Assembly (NCBI RefSeq): GCF_003952365.1
Contig: NZ_CP034443.1
Coordinates: forward strand, 1,233,001-1,297,000
DNA from: Mesorhizobium sp. M9A.F.Ca.ET.002.03.1.2
GTDB lineage: Bacteria > Pseudomonadota > Alphaproteobacteria > Rhizobiales > Rhizobiaceae
Length of the DNA stretch: 64,000 bases
Direction of reading: 5' to 3'
Below, in pieces: positions 10,822 to 19,802 of the stretch. The notes under the pieces were generated by a model that had not been told where the DNA came from, ran no database searches, and saw only the letters and a program-made list of their open reading frames with translations. Position 1 is the stretch's first letter; each line of letters starts with the position of its first letter. The position numbers were made by a program, and so were the translations under genes.

Positions 10822-12291
10822 TCAGGCCGCGTCGCCGAACGAGGACTGGATGATTTTTTGCTCCGTCAGTTCGTCGCGACGAAGGTTGGCGACGATCCGG
10901 CCGTTCTTGAAAACATAGATGTGGTGGCAATTGTCGAGCTCTTCGGTTTCCGTGGTGTACCAGAGGAAGGTGCGGCCGCGGCCAGCCTCTTCGCGCACGA
11001 GGTCGTAGACCTCCAGCTTGGTTCCGATGTCGACGCCGCGCATCGGGTCGTCCATCAGCACGATCTTCGCGTCGGAACCGAGCGCCCGGGCAAACAAAGC
11101 CTTCTGCTGGTTGCCGCCGGACAGCGAGAAGATGTTGTTGTTCATGTCCGGGGTGCGGATGCCGATTTTCCCTTGCCAGAAGTCGGCGAGTTCGGCTTCA
11201 CGTTGCGGCGAGATCAAGAGACCGTTGCGCAATCGCGCCAGCGAGCGGATGCCGATGTTTTGCGCGATCGACCATTGCGGGAAGATCCCGTCCGACTGCC
11301 GGTCGCCGGCCACCAGCGCCACCGGCGCGGTGACCTCAATGCCGGTTTTGGAGCGGGCCGCGGCGGCGAAGATCGCCAGCAGCAGATCCGTCTGTCCATG
11401 GCCGGCCAGCCCGGCAAGGCCAATGATCTCGCCGGCATGCGCCACAAGTTCGTTGCCGTCCTCTTGCCGCGCCGGGCGGGCCCGGACCCGCAACGGACCG
11501 GCCTCCGGCTTTTGGGTCGCGATTTCGGCCGCGATCTTCTCACGCGCTTCTGCCCCACCCATGGTCGTCACCAGCCTGTCGCGATCGAAAGCCTTCGCCG
11601 CGTCCGACGCAACGACCTTGCCGTCGCGCATCACCACGATGCGGTCGGCATTCCTGAGCACCTCGCCCAGAAGATGCGAGATCAGGATGCAGCTCCGGCC
11701 AGCGGCGACGAAGCGCCGGACGAAGGCCAGCAACTGGCCGGCCGTATGGGCGTCGAGCGAGGATGTCGGCTCGTCGAGGATGACCAGTTCGAGCGGATCC
11801 TGCGTCACCGTGAAGGCACGCGCCACTTCGACCATCTGCCGCCTGCCGATGGAAAGGTCGCTGGCGATATCGGAGGCGGAGATGCTGTGGCCCGGGAAGA
11901 TCTCGTCGAGCTTGGCGGCGATGAGATCGGCCGCCCTGCTCCGCCAGCCGAAGCCGCTGAGCGCCGGATGGTTGATACGCGTGTTCTCGGCAACGCTGAG
12001 GTTCGGGCAGAGCGAGAGTTCCTGGAACACGCAGCGTATGCCGAGCTGCTGGGCGCGCGGCACCGAATAATTGTCCTCGATGCCGCCACGCACCGCGATC
12101 CGCCCGCTGTCGGGCACAAGCGTGCCCGCCACCATGTGCATGAGCGTCGACTTTCCCGCGCCATTGTGGCCGACGAGGCCGACGCATTCGCCCGCGCGGA
12201 CGTGGAAATCGACGCCGGCGAGCGCACGGACGGCGCCGAAATGTTTTTCGGCGCCGTCCAGCCTGACGATGTCTGCGCTAGCTTCGGGCAT
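10822..12291 (-). CDS. sugar ABC transporter ATP-binding protein, RbsA-like (duplicated ABC domains)
   Basis: A 489-aa protein with two ABC domains, as in RbsA/MglA. Domain 1 has Walker [10 protein letters not shown] (about 37-45), signature [14 protein letters not shown] and Walker [13 protein letters not shown]. Domain 2 has the usual degenerate P-loop (GLAGHGQTD), signature [15 protein letters not shown] and [12 protein letters not shown]. The ATG at 12291 gives the normal length, with GAGG very close to it. It lies 50 bp after the binding-protein gene and before both permeases, forming one operon. Confidence 0.92.
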   Translation of the reverse strand: MPEASADIVRLDGAEKHFGAVRALAGVDFHVRAGECVGLVGHNGAGKSTLMHMVAGTLVPDSGRIAVRGGIEDNYSVPRAQQLGIRCVFQELSLCPNLSVAENTRINHPALSGFGWRSRAADLIAAKLDEIFPGHSISASDIASDLSIGRRQMVEVARAFTVTQDPLELVILDEPTSSLDAHTAGQLLAFVRRFVAAGRSCILISHLLGEVLRNADRIVVMRDGKVVASDAAKAFDRDRLVTTMGGAEAREKIAAEIATQKPEAGPLRVRARPARQEDGNELVAHAGEIIGLAGLAGHGQTDLLLAIFAAAARSKTGIEVTAPVALVAGDRQSDGIFPQWSIAQNIGIRSLARLRNGLLISPQREAELADFWQGKIGIRTPDMNNNIFSLSGGNQQKALFARALGSDAKIVLMDDPMRGVDIGTKLEVYDLVREEAGRGRTFLWYTTETEELDNCHHIYVFKNGRIVANLRRDELTEQKIIQSSFGDAA

Positions 12292-12341
12292 CCCTCAGCA
12301 ATAGCCGTTTGGCGATGCCGGAAGCAACGATCGTGTCACGC

Positions 12342-13355
12342 TCACTTGATGTTGGCTTTGATGGCCGCGATAGCGTCTTCCTGCGTGTATTCGTGGCTGG
12401 CCACGCCACCTTTGGGGATTTTCGGCAGTGCGGCCTCGAAATCGTCCTGGGTGAAGGCGAGGTATGGCACCAGCAGATCATGCGGTATGTCGGTACGGCC
12501 ATCGAGCACCTGCTGCGCCACCCAGAAGGCCAGCGACGACACGCCCGGCGCGATCGACGCCGACCAGGTCTGGTAGCCGTCCTTGTCCTTCTGTTCCTTC
12601 CACCATTGCAATTCGTCCTGGCGGTTGCCCATGATGATGGTCGGGCGCGGCTTGCCGGCAGCGGCGAAGGCCTGTGCCGCGCCATAGCCGTCGCCGCCCT
12701 GATCGACGACGCCGACGATTTCCGGCAGCGACGGCAGGATCGTCGCGACCGCCTTCTGCGCCGTGGTCTGATCCCAATCGCCGGTCACCGAGCCGACGAT
12801 CTTGAATTCGGGATGGGCGGCGACGCCCTCCAGGATGCCGGCGTGGATGGCGTCGTCGATCGAGGTGCCGGCGAGACCGCGGATTTCCAAGAGATTGCCG
12901 CCCTTGGGCTGGAACTTGGCCATCTGCTCTACTTCCTGCTTGCCCATGTCCTTGAAGTCAACGACCACGCGATAGGCGCAGGGCTCGGTGACGATGCCGT
13001 CGAAGGAGACGACGACGATGCCAGCGTCGCAAGCCTGCTTGATGGCGCCGTTGAGCGCGTCCGGCGAGGCGGCGTTGATGACGATCGCGTCATAGCCTTG
13101 CAGGATCAGGTTCTGCACCTGGGCTGCCTGGGTCGGCACTTCCTTATCGGCCGTCGTGAAGATATCCGCGGCCGCGACCACCCCGTCGGCGACGGCCTTC
13201 TTGGTGACGATGGCGTAGCTGTCGAGCATCGCCTGGCGCCACGAATTGCCGGCATAATTGTTGGAAAAGGCGATCTTCTTGTCGCTGGTATCGGCAAGCG
13301 CCGTGCCTGACGCGAGCATCGCCGCGAATGTGCCCAAAACGAGCAGTTTCTTCAT
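12342..13355 (-). CDS. sugar ABC transporter periplasmic substrate-binding protein
   Basis: A 337-aa periplasmic protein of the ribose/galactose-binding class (Peripla_BP_4). A signal peptide ends at about residue 22 (MKKLLVLGTFAAMLASGTALA). The segment EVPTQAAQVQNLILQGYDAIVINAAS and the GGDGYGAAQAF region are typical of the two-lobed fold. Two cysteines (near 109 and 127) may form a disulphide. It is the first gene of a binding protein-ATPase-permease-permease operon that diverges from gnd-zwf. Ligand identity cannot be read from the sequence; the divergent pentose phosphate genes make a sugar or sugar acid likely. Confidence 0.9.
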   Translation of the reverse strand: MKKLLVLGTFAAMLASGTALADTSDKKIAFSNNYAGNSWRQAMLDSYAIVTKKAVADGVVAAADIFTTADKEVPTQAAQVQNLILQGYDAIVINAASPDALNGAIKQACDAGIVVVSFDGIVTEPCAYRVVVDFKDMGKQEVEQMAKFQPKGGNLLEIRGLAGTSIDDAIHAGILEGVAAHPEFKIVGSVTGDWDQTTAQKAVATILPSLPEIVGVVDQGGDGYGAAQAFAAAGKPRPTIIMGNRQDELQWWKEQKDKDGYQTWSASIAPGVSSLAFWVAQQVLDGRTDIPHDLLVPYLAFTQDDFEAALPKIPKGGVASHEYTQEDAIAAIKANIK

Positions 13356-13420
13356 GTCATACTCCTCCCTGAGTTGCTGGTCTGATGGCTGTTAAAATTC
13401 ACGTCCCTGTTTTTTATCTA

Positions 13421-13456
13421 TTGTCAGACAAATGCAGACGGCTCGCAAGCTGTCAA
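13421..13456 (-). promoter_or_regulatory. candidate promoter and GntR-type operator of the sugar transporter operon
   Basis: A perfect palindrome TTGTCAGACAA (13421-13431) matches the general form of GntR/FCD-family operators. On the minus strand a consensus TTGACA (13456-13451) is followed after 17 bases by a weak -10 hexamer (13433-13428) that overlaps the palindrome. This would allow repression by occlusion. It lies about 65 bp upstream of the binding-protein ATG at 13355. No GntR gene is in the window. Confidence 0.42.
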
Positions 13457-13675
13457 CTGCAATCCGCGCGGAGTTGGCGATCAACTTGCGGTGCAATGAT
13501 TGAAAAGCCTTCGGTTCATGGTCTAGGGAAGCGTCTGGATGTTCCGCCGGGCAATACGATCGTCTTTACTTTTTTCTGGTCCGATACCGGTCGTTGGGAG
13601 AATGTCGATTTTTCCGTCGGCATCGATGGGTCGGACGGCCACTAGACTCTATCCCTCAAGAACCAGGACGAGAAC
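13457..13675. other. intergenic region upstream of the 6-phosphogluconate dehydrogenase gene
   Basis: The rest of the 320-bp gap between the sugar transporter operon and the divergent dehydrogenase gene. A short open frame (13385-13645) exists but has no ribosome-binding site, no family resemblance and low-quality composition, so I do not call it a gene. The promoter of the gnd-zwf pair should lie here; I found no convincing hexamer pair. Confidence 0.4.
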
Positions 13676-14692
13676 ATGCAGATTGGAATGATGGGACTGG
13701 GCAGGATGGGCGCCAACATGGTTCGGCGCCTGCTGCGCGATGGCCATGAATGCGTCGTCTACGATATCAACCCGGCCAGCGTCGCCGCACTGGTCAAGGA
13801 CGGCGCGATCGGGACGGCTTCGATGGAGGAGTTCGTCGGCAAGCTGACCAAGCCGCGCAGCGCCTGGCTGATGCTGCCGGCGGCGATCACCGGCAAGATC
13901 GTCGAGCAGGTGGCCGCACTGATGGAGCCAGGCGACATCATCATCGACGGCGGCAATTCATATTACCACGACGCTGTCGACCAGGCCGCACATCTCGCCT
14001 CCAGGGGCCTTAACTATGTCGATGTCGGCACCAGCGGCGGCGTCTGGGGCCTCGAGCGCGGCTATTGCCTGATGATCGGCGGCCCCGACGGCGCGGTCCG
14101 GCATCTCGACCCGGTCTTCGCGACGCTGGCGCCCGGCGCCGATGCCGGGGTGCCTGCCCCCGGGAAGGATGCAGGAACCGCGCCCTTCGGCTATCTCCAT
14201 TGCGGACCGAGCGGCGCCGGCCATTTCGTCAAGATGGTCCACAACGGCATCGAGTACGGCGTCATGGCCGCCTATGCCGAGGGCATGAACATCCTGAAAT
14301 CGGCGAATGCGGGCAAGAAGCAGCGGACGGCGGACGCCGAAACCAGCCCGTTGGAAAACCCGCAATATTACCAGTTCGACATCGACGTTGCCGAGGTGGC
14401 CGAGGTCTGGCGGCATGGCAGTGTCATCGGCTCCTGGCTGCTCGACCTGACGGCCGGCGCCTTGAAGGCCGACTCGGCGCTGACCCAGTTCGGCGGACGG
14501 GTTTCGGATTCCGGCGAAGGCCGCTGGACGCTGAAGGCGGCGATCGACACCGGCGTGCCGGCGCCGGTTCTGTCCTCGGCGCTGTTCGACCGGTTCTCCT
14601 CGCAAGGCGAATCCGAATTCGCCGACAAGCTCCTGTCCGCCATGCGCTACGCTTTCGGCGGCCATGTCGAAAAGTCGAAGACCGGCTCGTGA
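13676..14692 (+). CDS. gnd: 6-phosphogluconate dehydrogenase (decarboxylating), short YqeC/GntZ type
   Basis: A 338-aa enzyme converting 6-phosphogluconate to ribulose 5-phosphate. It opens with the Rossmann motif GLGRMGANM (residues 7-15) and has [11 protein letters not shown] near 90 and the family signature [18 protein letters not shown] near 187. It is about 130 residues shorter than the enteric NADP enzyme and belongs to the short form, often NAD-linked. It is 14 bp upstream of zwf and probably cotranscribed. The pair gives oxidative pentose phosphate steps 1 and 3; the lactonase gene is not in this window. Confidence 0.92.
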   Translation: MQIGMMGLGRMGANMVRRLLRDGHECVVYDINPASVAALVKDGAIGTASMEEFVGKLTKPRSAWLMLPAAITGKIVEQVAALMEPGDIIIDGGNSYYHDAVDQAAHLASRGLNYVDVGTSGGVWGLERGYCLMIGGPDGAVRHLDPVFATLAPGADAGVPAPGKDAGTAPFGYLHCGPSGAGHFVKMVHNGIEYGVMAAYAEGMNILKSANAGKKQRTADAETSPLENPQYYQFDIDVAEVAEVWRHGSVIGSWLLDLTAGALKADSALTQFGGRVSDSGEGRWTLKAAIDTGVPAPVLSSALFDRFSSQGESEFADKLLSAMRYAFGGHVEKSKTGS

Positions 14693-14706
14693 CCGGGGAG
14701 ACACTC

Positions 14707-16083
14707 ATGAACCAGGAACGATCCGACACGCTGGTGCTCTTCGGGGCAACCGGCGATCTCGCCCACAAGAAGATCTTCCCCGCACTTTATACCATGGTCG
14801 CCAAGGGAACGCTGACCGAGCCGGTGATCGGCGTCGCTTTCGACGCCTGGGACCTGAAACAGTTGCAGGCGCGCGCCCGCGACGGCATCGCCAAGGCCAT
14901 CGGCAAGGTCGACGAAAAGATCTTCGCGAAACTTGCCGCGCTGCTTCGTTATGTCAGCGGCGACTATCGTAGCGCCGCGACGTTCGAGCAGCTGAAAAAC
15001 GTGCTGGGGACCGCACAGCATCCGCTGCACTATCTGGCGGTGCCGCCGACCATGTTCGAGACGGTCATCCAGGGGCTGGAGCAGTCGGGCGCGGCCCAGG
15101 GCGCGCGGCTGATGGTGGAAAAGCCTTTCGGTCACGACCTGCAATCGGCGCGTTGGCTGAACCGGGTTCTGCACCTGGTATTCGACGAGCAGTCGATCTT
15201 TCGCATCGACCATTATCTCGGCAAGGAAGCGATCCAGAACCTGCTCTATTTCCGCTTCGCCAATTCCTTTCTCGAGCCGATCTGGAACCGCAATTTCGTC
15301 GAGAGCGTGCAGATCACCATGGCCGAGGATTTCGGCGTCGAGGGCCGCGGCCGCTTCTACGACGAGGTCGGCTGCATCCGCGACGTCATCGAGAACCATC
15401 TGCTCAACATCCTGCTGCTGCTCGCCATGGAGCCGCCCGTCGGCCGCTCGGCCGACGATCTGATCGACGAGAAGGTGCAGGTGCTGAGGGCGATCCGGAC
15501 GCTGACCAAGGACGATGTCGTGCGCGGCCAATTCGATGGCTATCTCGCCGAGCCCGGCGTGGCGCCGAACTCGCCGGTCGAGACCTTCGCGGCGGTGCGG
15601 TTTTTCGTCGACACCTGGCGATGGCAGGATGTGCCCTTCTTCATCCGCGCCGGCAAATCCCTGCCCGTGCATGCCACCGAGGTCATTGTCCGGCTGAAGC
15701 GGCCGCCGCTCGACGTCTTCGACCCGATCAAGCCCGACGACGCCAACCATGTGCGCTTCCGCATCAATCCGCAGGTGGCGATCTCGATCGGCGCCCAGCG
15801 CAAAGCCCCCGGCGACGACATGCTCGGCGAGCAGGTCGAGCTGACGGCCCTTGACGACTCGAAGGGCGACATGCCGCCCTATGAGCGGCTGATCGGCGAC
15901 GCCATGAACGGCAACCGCCAGCTGTTCACCCGCCAGGACGCCAGCGAGCTTGCCTGGCGGATCGTCGGCCCGGTGCTTGGCGACAACACGCCGCCTCCGC
16001 TTTATGAGCCGGGCACATGGGGCCCTGCCGACGCGATGGCCGGGTTCGGACCGCCGAACGGCTGGATCAATCCGGCGAAGTGA
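14707..16083 (+). CDS. zwf: glucose-6-phosphate 1-dehydrogenase
   Basis: A 458-aa enzyme oxidising glucose 6-phosphate to 6-phosphogluconolactone with NAD(P). The dinucleotide motif GATGDLA is at residues 13-19, the catalytic/substrate motif RIDHYLGKE at 166-174, and the EKPFGHDL substrate motif near 138. The ATG at 14707 is in an open frame that extends upstream through gnd, but only this start matches the family. Cotranscription with gnd is likely from the 14-bp spacing. The C-terminus [21 protein letters not shown] is as in other rhizobial enzymes. Confidence 0.94.
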   Translation: MNQERSDTLVLFGATGDLAHKKIFPALYTMVAKGTLTEPVIGVAFDAWDLKQLQARARDGIAKAIGKVDEKIFAKLAALLRYVSGDYRSAATFEQLKNVLGTAQHPLHYLAVPPTMFETVIQGLEQSGAAQGARLMVEKPFGHDLQSARWLNRVLHLVFDEQSIFRIDHYLGKEAIQNLLYFRFANSFLEPIWNRNFVESVQITMAEDFGVEGRGRFYDEVGCIRDVIENHLLNILLLLAMEPPVGRSADDLIDEKVQVLRAIRTLTKDDVVRGQFDGYLAEPGVAPNSPVETFAAVRFFVDTWRWQDVPFFIRAGKSLPVHATEVIVRLKRPPLDVFDPIKPDDANHVRFRINPQVAISIGAQRKAPGDDMLGEQVELTALDDSKGDMPPYERLIGDAMNGNRQLFTRQDASELAWRIVGPVLGDNTPPPLYEPGTWGPADAMAGFGPPNGWINPAK

Positions 16084-16168
16084 TCCCGAGAAGCGACGCA
16101 ATGGCGCCATGCAGCCCTGACTATGCGCTCATCGGCGGCGGCAATGTCGACAAACTCGACTGCCGATT

Positions 16169-16197
16169 GCAGGCGCGGCGACAACACCCGCGCCTGC
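16169..16197 (+). terminator. hairpin downstream of zwf
   Basis: Arms GCAGGCGCGG (16169-16178) and CCGCGCCTGC (16188-16197) with a 9-base loop, 86 bp after the zwf stop. There is no clear U tract, so it may be a weak terminator or a processing barrier. The region after it (to 16379) is AT-rich and should contain the promoter of the MucR-type gene. Confidence 0.4.
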
Positions 16198-16379
16198 GAT
16201 GGTGGATTTCGACTGTGCGCGACAACTCACTGATCGTCTGATATTCTGATCGTTTGGGGGCAGACCTGTTGATCTAAGTGCTGCCGTTAGTATTGTGTTC
16301 AAAATAATGTGCAGCGTCATTGCGTTACGCAGATTTGCCGACTAGGAGTTCTGCTAGCCCCCAGGATGGAGAAAATAGA

Positions 16380-16841
16380 TTGACCGACGATAGCAACAAC
16401 GCTCGCAAGGACATCGATCTGCTTGAGCTGACCGCTCACATCGTGTCCGCCTACGTCGAGAAGAATCGCCTGCCGGCTTCCGGCCTCGGCGACCTCATCG
16501 CAAGCGTCAGCGCTTCGATAAGCGGGCTCGGACAACCCGCCGTCCCAGCGGCAGCGCCGTTGGTCCCCGCGGTCAACCCAAAGAAATCGGTGACGCCGGA
16601 TTTCATCGTCTGCCTCGAAGACGGCAAGAAGTTCAAATCCCTGAAGCGCCATATCGGCGTTCATTTCGGGCTGACGCCGGACGCCTATCGCGCCAAATGG
16701 GGTTTGCCGGCCGACTATCCGATGGTCGCCCCCAATTATGCCGCCTCGCGCTCGCAGCTGGCGAAGGCGATAGGCCTTGGCCGCAAGGCCGCCCCGCCGG
16801 CGCCGGCCAAGAAGGCGAGAAAGCCCAAGGCCAAGGCCTGA
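16380..16841 (+). CDS. MucR/Ros-family transcriptional regulator
   Basis: A 153-aa DNA-binding protein of the Ros/MucR family, which in rhizobia controls exopolysaccharide, motility and symbiosis genes. The finger is Cys78-x2-Asp81-x9-His91-x3-His95 (CLEDGKKFKSLKRHIGVH), with aspartate in place of the second cysteine, followed by the conserved LTPDAYRAKWGLPADYPMVA block. The C-terminal tail is Lys/Ala/Pro rich. The start is a TTG at 16380 with GGAG about eight bases upstream; the frame is open to 16320 but that region looks untranslated. The gene stands alone; MucR proteins often autoregulate. Confidence 0.88.
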   Translation: MTDDSNNARKDIDLLELTAHIVSAYVEKNRLPASGLGDLIASVSASISGLGQPAVPAAAPLVPAVNPKKSVTPDFIVCLEDGKKFKSLKRHIGVHFGLTPDAYRAKWGLPADYPMVAPNYAASRSQLAKAIGLGRKAAPPAPAKKARKPKAKA

Positions 16842-17000
16842 CGCGTCGAAGGCCTGACACGTCGTTCGAAGCCCGGCGCCGAGCGCGGTTGCCATATGCA
16901 ATTAGCATGGCGACCCGGAAATCCTCGATCCAGAGCCGATTTTTGCGCGCGCCCCGCACCGAACTGCGCTAAAAGCGCTGTGGTCGGACCAGCGACCATC

Positions 17001-17045
17001 GTGAATGGCCCCGCCGGCCGATAACAATCTCGCCGGGGCCATTCA
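17001..17045 (+). promoter_or_regulatory. long hairpin ending three bases before the MFS start codon
   Basis: Perfect 13-bp arms GTGAATGGCCCCG (17001-17013) and CGGGGCCATTCAC (17033-17045) separated by 19 bases. The right arm occupies exactly the place where the Shine-Dalgarno sequence of the ATG at 17049 should be. It has no U tract. It may end transcription from the MucR-type gene or control translation of the transporter. Confidence 0.55.
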
Positions 17046-17048
17046 CAA

Positions 17049-18287
17049 ATGACAGCCGAACAAACATCGCCCGACCAGCGCTATGCCGCCTTCCGGCATA
17101 GACCCTTCCTGAGCTATTGGGCGGCGCGCTTCCTCTCCACATTCGCCACCCAGATCGTATCCGTCGCCGTCGGCTGGCAGGTCTACGACCTGACCCGCGA
17201 TCCGTTCGATCTCGGCCTTGTCGGCATTGTCCAGTTCCTGCCTTCGCTGCTGCTGGTGCTGGTCACCGGGGTGGTCGCCGACCGTTTCGGACGCCGTCTG
17301 ATCATGGCGCTGACGGTCCTGCTGGAGGCGATCTGCGCGCTGGCCCTTTTGCTGTTGACACTGCGCGGCCTTGGCGGACCGGGGTTGATCTTCGTCGTGC
17401 TTGCCATGTTCGGCATCGCGCGCGCCTTCTTCGGGCCGGCCTCGGCGTCGCTGTTCGCCAACCTCGTGCCACCGGAGGATTTCGGCAACGCGATCGCCTG
17501 GAATTCGTCAGCCTGGCAGACGGCGACCATCATCGGGCCGGTCGCCGGCGGCCTGCTCTACGGGCTTTCGGCGGAAGCGGCATACGGAACCGCAGCCGTT
17601 CTGATGCTTGTCGCCGCGGTGCTGATCTTCACCATCCCCAAGCCTGCCCAGCGCAGCGAGACCGACAAGCCGACGATGCAGACGCTGTTTGCCGGCTTCG
17701 GCTATATCTGGGGCGAGAAGATCGTGCTCGGCGCCATCTCGCTCGATTTGTTCGCCGTGCTTTTGTCCGGCGCCACGGCACTGCTGCCGATCTACGCGCG
17801 CGACATCCTCGAACTCGGCCCATGGGGCCTGGGACTGTTGCGCTCGGCACCCGGCATCGGTGCCATCTGCGTTGCCATCTGGCTGGCCGGACATCCGATC
17901 CGCAACCATGCCGGCGTGGTGATGCTCGGCTTCGTCGCGCTGTTCGGCGCCTTCACCGTGCTGTTCGGCCTTTCGACCATCCCCTGGCTGTCGATCGCGG
18001 CACTCGCCTTGCTCGGCGCCACCGATATGTTCAGCGTCTATATCCGTGAGACGCTGATCCAGCTGTGGACGCCTGATCAGGTGCGCGGCCGCGTCAATGC
18101 CGTCAATCAGGTTTTCGTCGGCGCTTCCAATGAGCTGGGCGAATTCCGTGCAGGCACTTTTGCCGCACTGATCGGCACCGTGCCGGCGGTGGTGGTCGGC
18201 GGCGTCGGCGCCATTGCTGTCGCCGGCCTGTGGGCAGTGCTGTTTCCGCAGCTGCGCAAGGTGCGCCACCTCGACGGGCGAAACTGA
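17049..18287 (+). CDS. MFS transporter, EntS-like
   Basis: A 412-aa major facilitator with about 12 hydrophobic segments. The RFGRRLIMAL loop (near residue 78) is the MFS A-type motif between segments 2 and 3, and TPDQVRGRVNAVNQVFVGASNELGE near 350 is typical of the EntS-like/TMS group that exports siderophores or drugs. The ATG at 17049 is the only reasonable start; the nearest upstream sequence is a strong hairpin instead of a ribosome-binding site. The gene converges on the amidotransferase gene, with only six bases between stops. Confidence 0.87.
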   Translation: MTAEQTSPDQRYAAFRHRPFLSYWAARFLSTFATQIVSVAVGWQVYDLTRDPFDLGLVGIVQFLPSLLLVLVTGVVADRFGRRLIMALTVLLEAICALALLLLTLRGLGGPGLIFVVLAMFGIARAFFGPASASLFANLVPPEDFGNAIAWNSSAWQTATIIGPVAGGLLYGLSAEAAYGTAAVLMLVAAVLIFTIPKPAQRSETDKPTMQTLFAGFGYIWGEKIVLGAISLDLFAVLLSGATALLPIYARDILELGPWGLGLLRSAPGIGAICVAIWLAGHPIRNHAGVVMLGFVALFGAFTVLFGLSTIPWLSIAALALLGATDMFSVYIRETLIQLWTPDQVRGRVNAVNQVFVGASNELGEFRAGTFAALIGTVPAVVVGGVGAIAVAGLWAVLFPQLRKVRHLDGRN

Positions 18288-18293
18288 TTCTCA

Positions 18294-19001
18294 TCAAACA
18301 GCGGGGCTGCCAAAGATCGTCTGCAGGAATTCGCCGAGCCAGCGCTTGAGGTGCATGTCCCAGATCAGCCGGCCGCCGAGATGATCGCGGCCTGGCTGCG
18401 CGCCGGGCAACTCGAAGCGATGCGCGCCGCGAACGACCCAGCGCTGCATCATCACCCGGGTCAATTCGCCATGGAACTGGATGCCCCAGGCATTGTCGCC
18501 ATAACGAAAGGCCTGGTTGGGATAGGTCTCGGCCGTCGCCAGCAGCGTCGCGTCCCTCGGCAGCGAAAAGCCCTCGCGGTGAAACTGGTAGACCATGTCA
18601 GGCCAGTGCATCAACTTCCGGCCATCCTCGGTCGCCTTCAACGGATACCAGCCGATCTCGACCAGCCCCTCGCCATGACCCTCGACCTTGCCGCCAAGAT
18701 GGTTGACCAGCATCTGCGCGCCGAGGCAGATGCCGAGCAACGGCCGGTTCTCCCTGAGCGGAACTTTCAGCCAGTCGGTCTCGCGGCGGACGAAGTCGTC
18801 CTCGTCGTTGGCGCTCATCGGTCCGCCGAACACCACGGCTCCGGCATGACCGTCCAGCGTCTCCGGCAAGGCGTCGCCGAGCGGCGGGCAGCGGAGATCG
18901 AGGTCGAAGCCTTCTTCGATAAGCATATGGCCGACGCGACCGGGGCTCGAACTCTCCTGATGCAGCACGATCAGGATTTTTGGTCTCGGCCTGGCCCGCA
19001 A
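18294..19001 (-). CDS. class I glutamine amidotransferase-like protein
   Basis: A 235-aa GATase1 protein, related to GuaA N-terminal domains and to gamma-glutamyl-hydrolase-like proteins. The nucleophile Cys92 is in GICLGAQM and the His177/Glu179 pair in WGIQFHGELT, so the triad is complete. It stands without a synthase partner; such stand-alone proteins often hydrolyse gamma-glutamyl compounds. The first codon is a TTG at 19001, preceded at eight bases by GGAG. This start and its ribosome-binding region lie inside the left arm of a 268-bp inverted-repeat element. Confidence 0.85.
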   Translation of the reverse strand: MRARPRPKILIVLHQESSSPGRVGHMLIEEGFDLDLRCPPLGDALPETLDGHAGAVVFGGPMSANDEDDFVRRETDWLKVPLRENRPLLGICLGAQMLVNHLGGKVEGHGEGLVEIGWYPLKATEDGRKLMHWPDMVYQFHREGFSLPRDATLLATAETYPNQAFRYGDNAWGIQFHGELTRVMMQRWVVRGAHRFELPGAQPGRDHLGGRLIWDMHLKRWLGEFLQTIFGSPAV

Positions 19002-19261
19002 TTCTCACACTCCATGTAGCCTGCGTTGCTCTTTCGGCGCGGCAGATACGGTGTCGGGCTGCGAAAAGCGTATAGAGACATACGGTTGAGCAGCCCGACA
19101 CCGTAGGTGCCCGCCGAAAGGCAACCCGAAGGGCCGGTTGAAGAAGCCGGCAGGCTGCGTCGCCGCGCTTGCCCGATGGGACCGCATCGCTCTGCGCGCG
19201 GCTCCTACCCTGCCGGCTTCTTGAACCGGCGCAGGCCACATCGAGTGTGAGAATTGCGGGC
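18994..19261. repeat. 268-bp element with nested inverted repeats
   Basis: The outer arms are a perfect 19-bp inverted repeat (18994-19012 and 19243-19261). Inside are a perfect 16-bp pair (19047-19062 and 19090-19105, itself flanked by CTTTCGGCG/CGCCGAAAG at 19031-19039 and 19112-19120), and a 22-bp pair with one mismatch (19133-19154 and 19209-19230). No transposase or conserved open frame is visible. It resembles mosaic intergenic elements with two large palindromes reported in rhizobia (RIME), but I cannot confirm identity. Confidence 0.75.
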
Positions 19262-19279
19262 TAGGCATGGGGATCCTGT

Positions 19280-19759
19280 CTATTCGTCGCTCGACGTTCC
19301 GGTGGCGCCCGGCGCCTCGGCCGCCGCCTTGCGCCGCGCCTCGACCCGGTCGCGGCGTTCGACGCCTATCAGCTCGGCGACTCGCCAGACGATATTGTCC
19401 TCGAGTTCGTGCAACTCGCCATCGGCATAGACGATCTCCCACATCAGGCCGATGAAGGCTTTTCGCGCATCTGGATCGAGCTGGCGCTTCAACACGCTGG
19501 TGAAGGCGTAGAGGTCGACCGCCTCATTGTCGGCCCGCTCGCCGGCGGCGGCCAGCGCGTCGAGCTCGTCGCCGCCGATCGAATAGCTTTCCGCCAGCAC
19601 CGCCTTGAACCGCTCCCATTCGGCATCCTGACGCACGCCGTCGGCGTTCATCACATGGTAGAGAAGGGCGGATGCGGCAACGCGCGGATCATCGGCGTCA
19701 TTGCGGGCGCCGCCACCTGCCGGCAGCTCCTTCAGAAACGACAGAACGCGTTCGAACAT
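19280..19759 (-). CDS. TerB-family protein
   Basis: A 159-aa cytoplasmic, helical protein with a TerB-like domain (about residues 20-145), recognised from ASALLYHVMNADGVRQDAEW and the repeat-like LMWEIVYADGELHELEDNIVW. These acidic segments resemble the metal-binding site of tellurite-resistance TerB proteins. The ATG at 19759 (MFERVLSFLKEL) has GGGAAG eight bases upstream and is preferred over an ATG five codons earlier. It lies downstream of the HemY-like gene, on the same strand, and may be cotranscribed. Function is unknown. Confidence 0.8.
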   Translation of the reverse strand: MFERVLSFLKELPAGGGARNDADDPRVAASALLYHVMNADGVRQDAEWERFKAVLAESYSIGGDELDALAAAGERADNEAVDLYAFTSVLKRQLDPDARKAFIGLMWEIVYADGELHELEDNIVWRVAELIGVERRDRVEARRKAAAEAPGATGTSSDE

Positions 19760-19802
19760 GCGATTACTTCCCATAGGGCCAAGACTACCAAGCTCGGCCA
19801 AA

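Noticed and set aside
10675..12576. Open frame of 633 codons on the plus strand across the sugar ATPase
   Set aside because: Antisense to a clear RbsA-type gene; composition rich in Arg, His and Asp as in shadow frames.
13385..13645. 86-codon frame in the sugar operon / gnd intergenic region
   Set aside because: No ribosome-binding site or similarity, and it overlaps the promoter and operator candidate.
16842..17000. tRNA or small RNA after the MucR-type gene
   Set aside because: Short hairpins are present but no cloverleaf, CCA end or T-loop consensus could be found.
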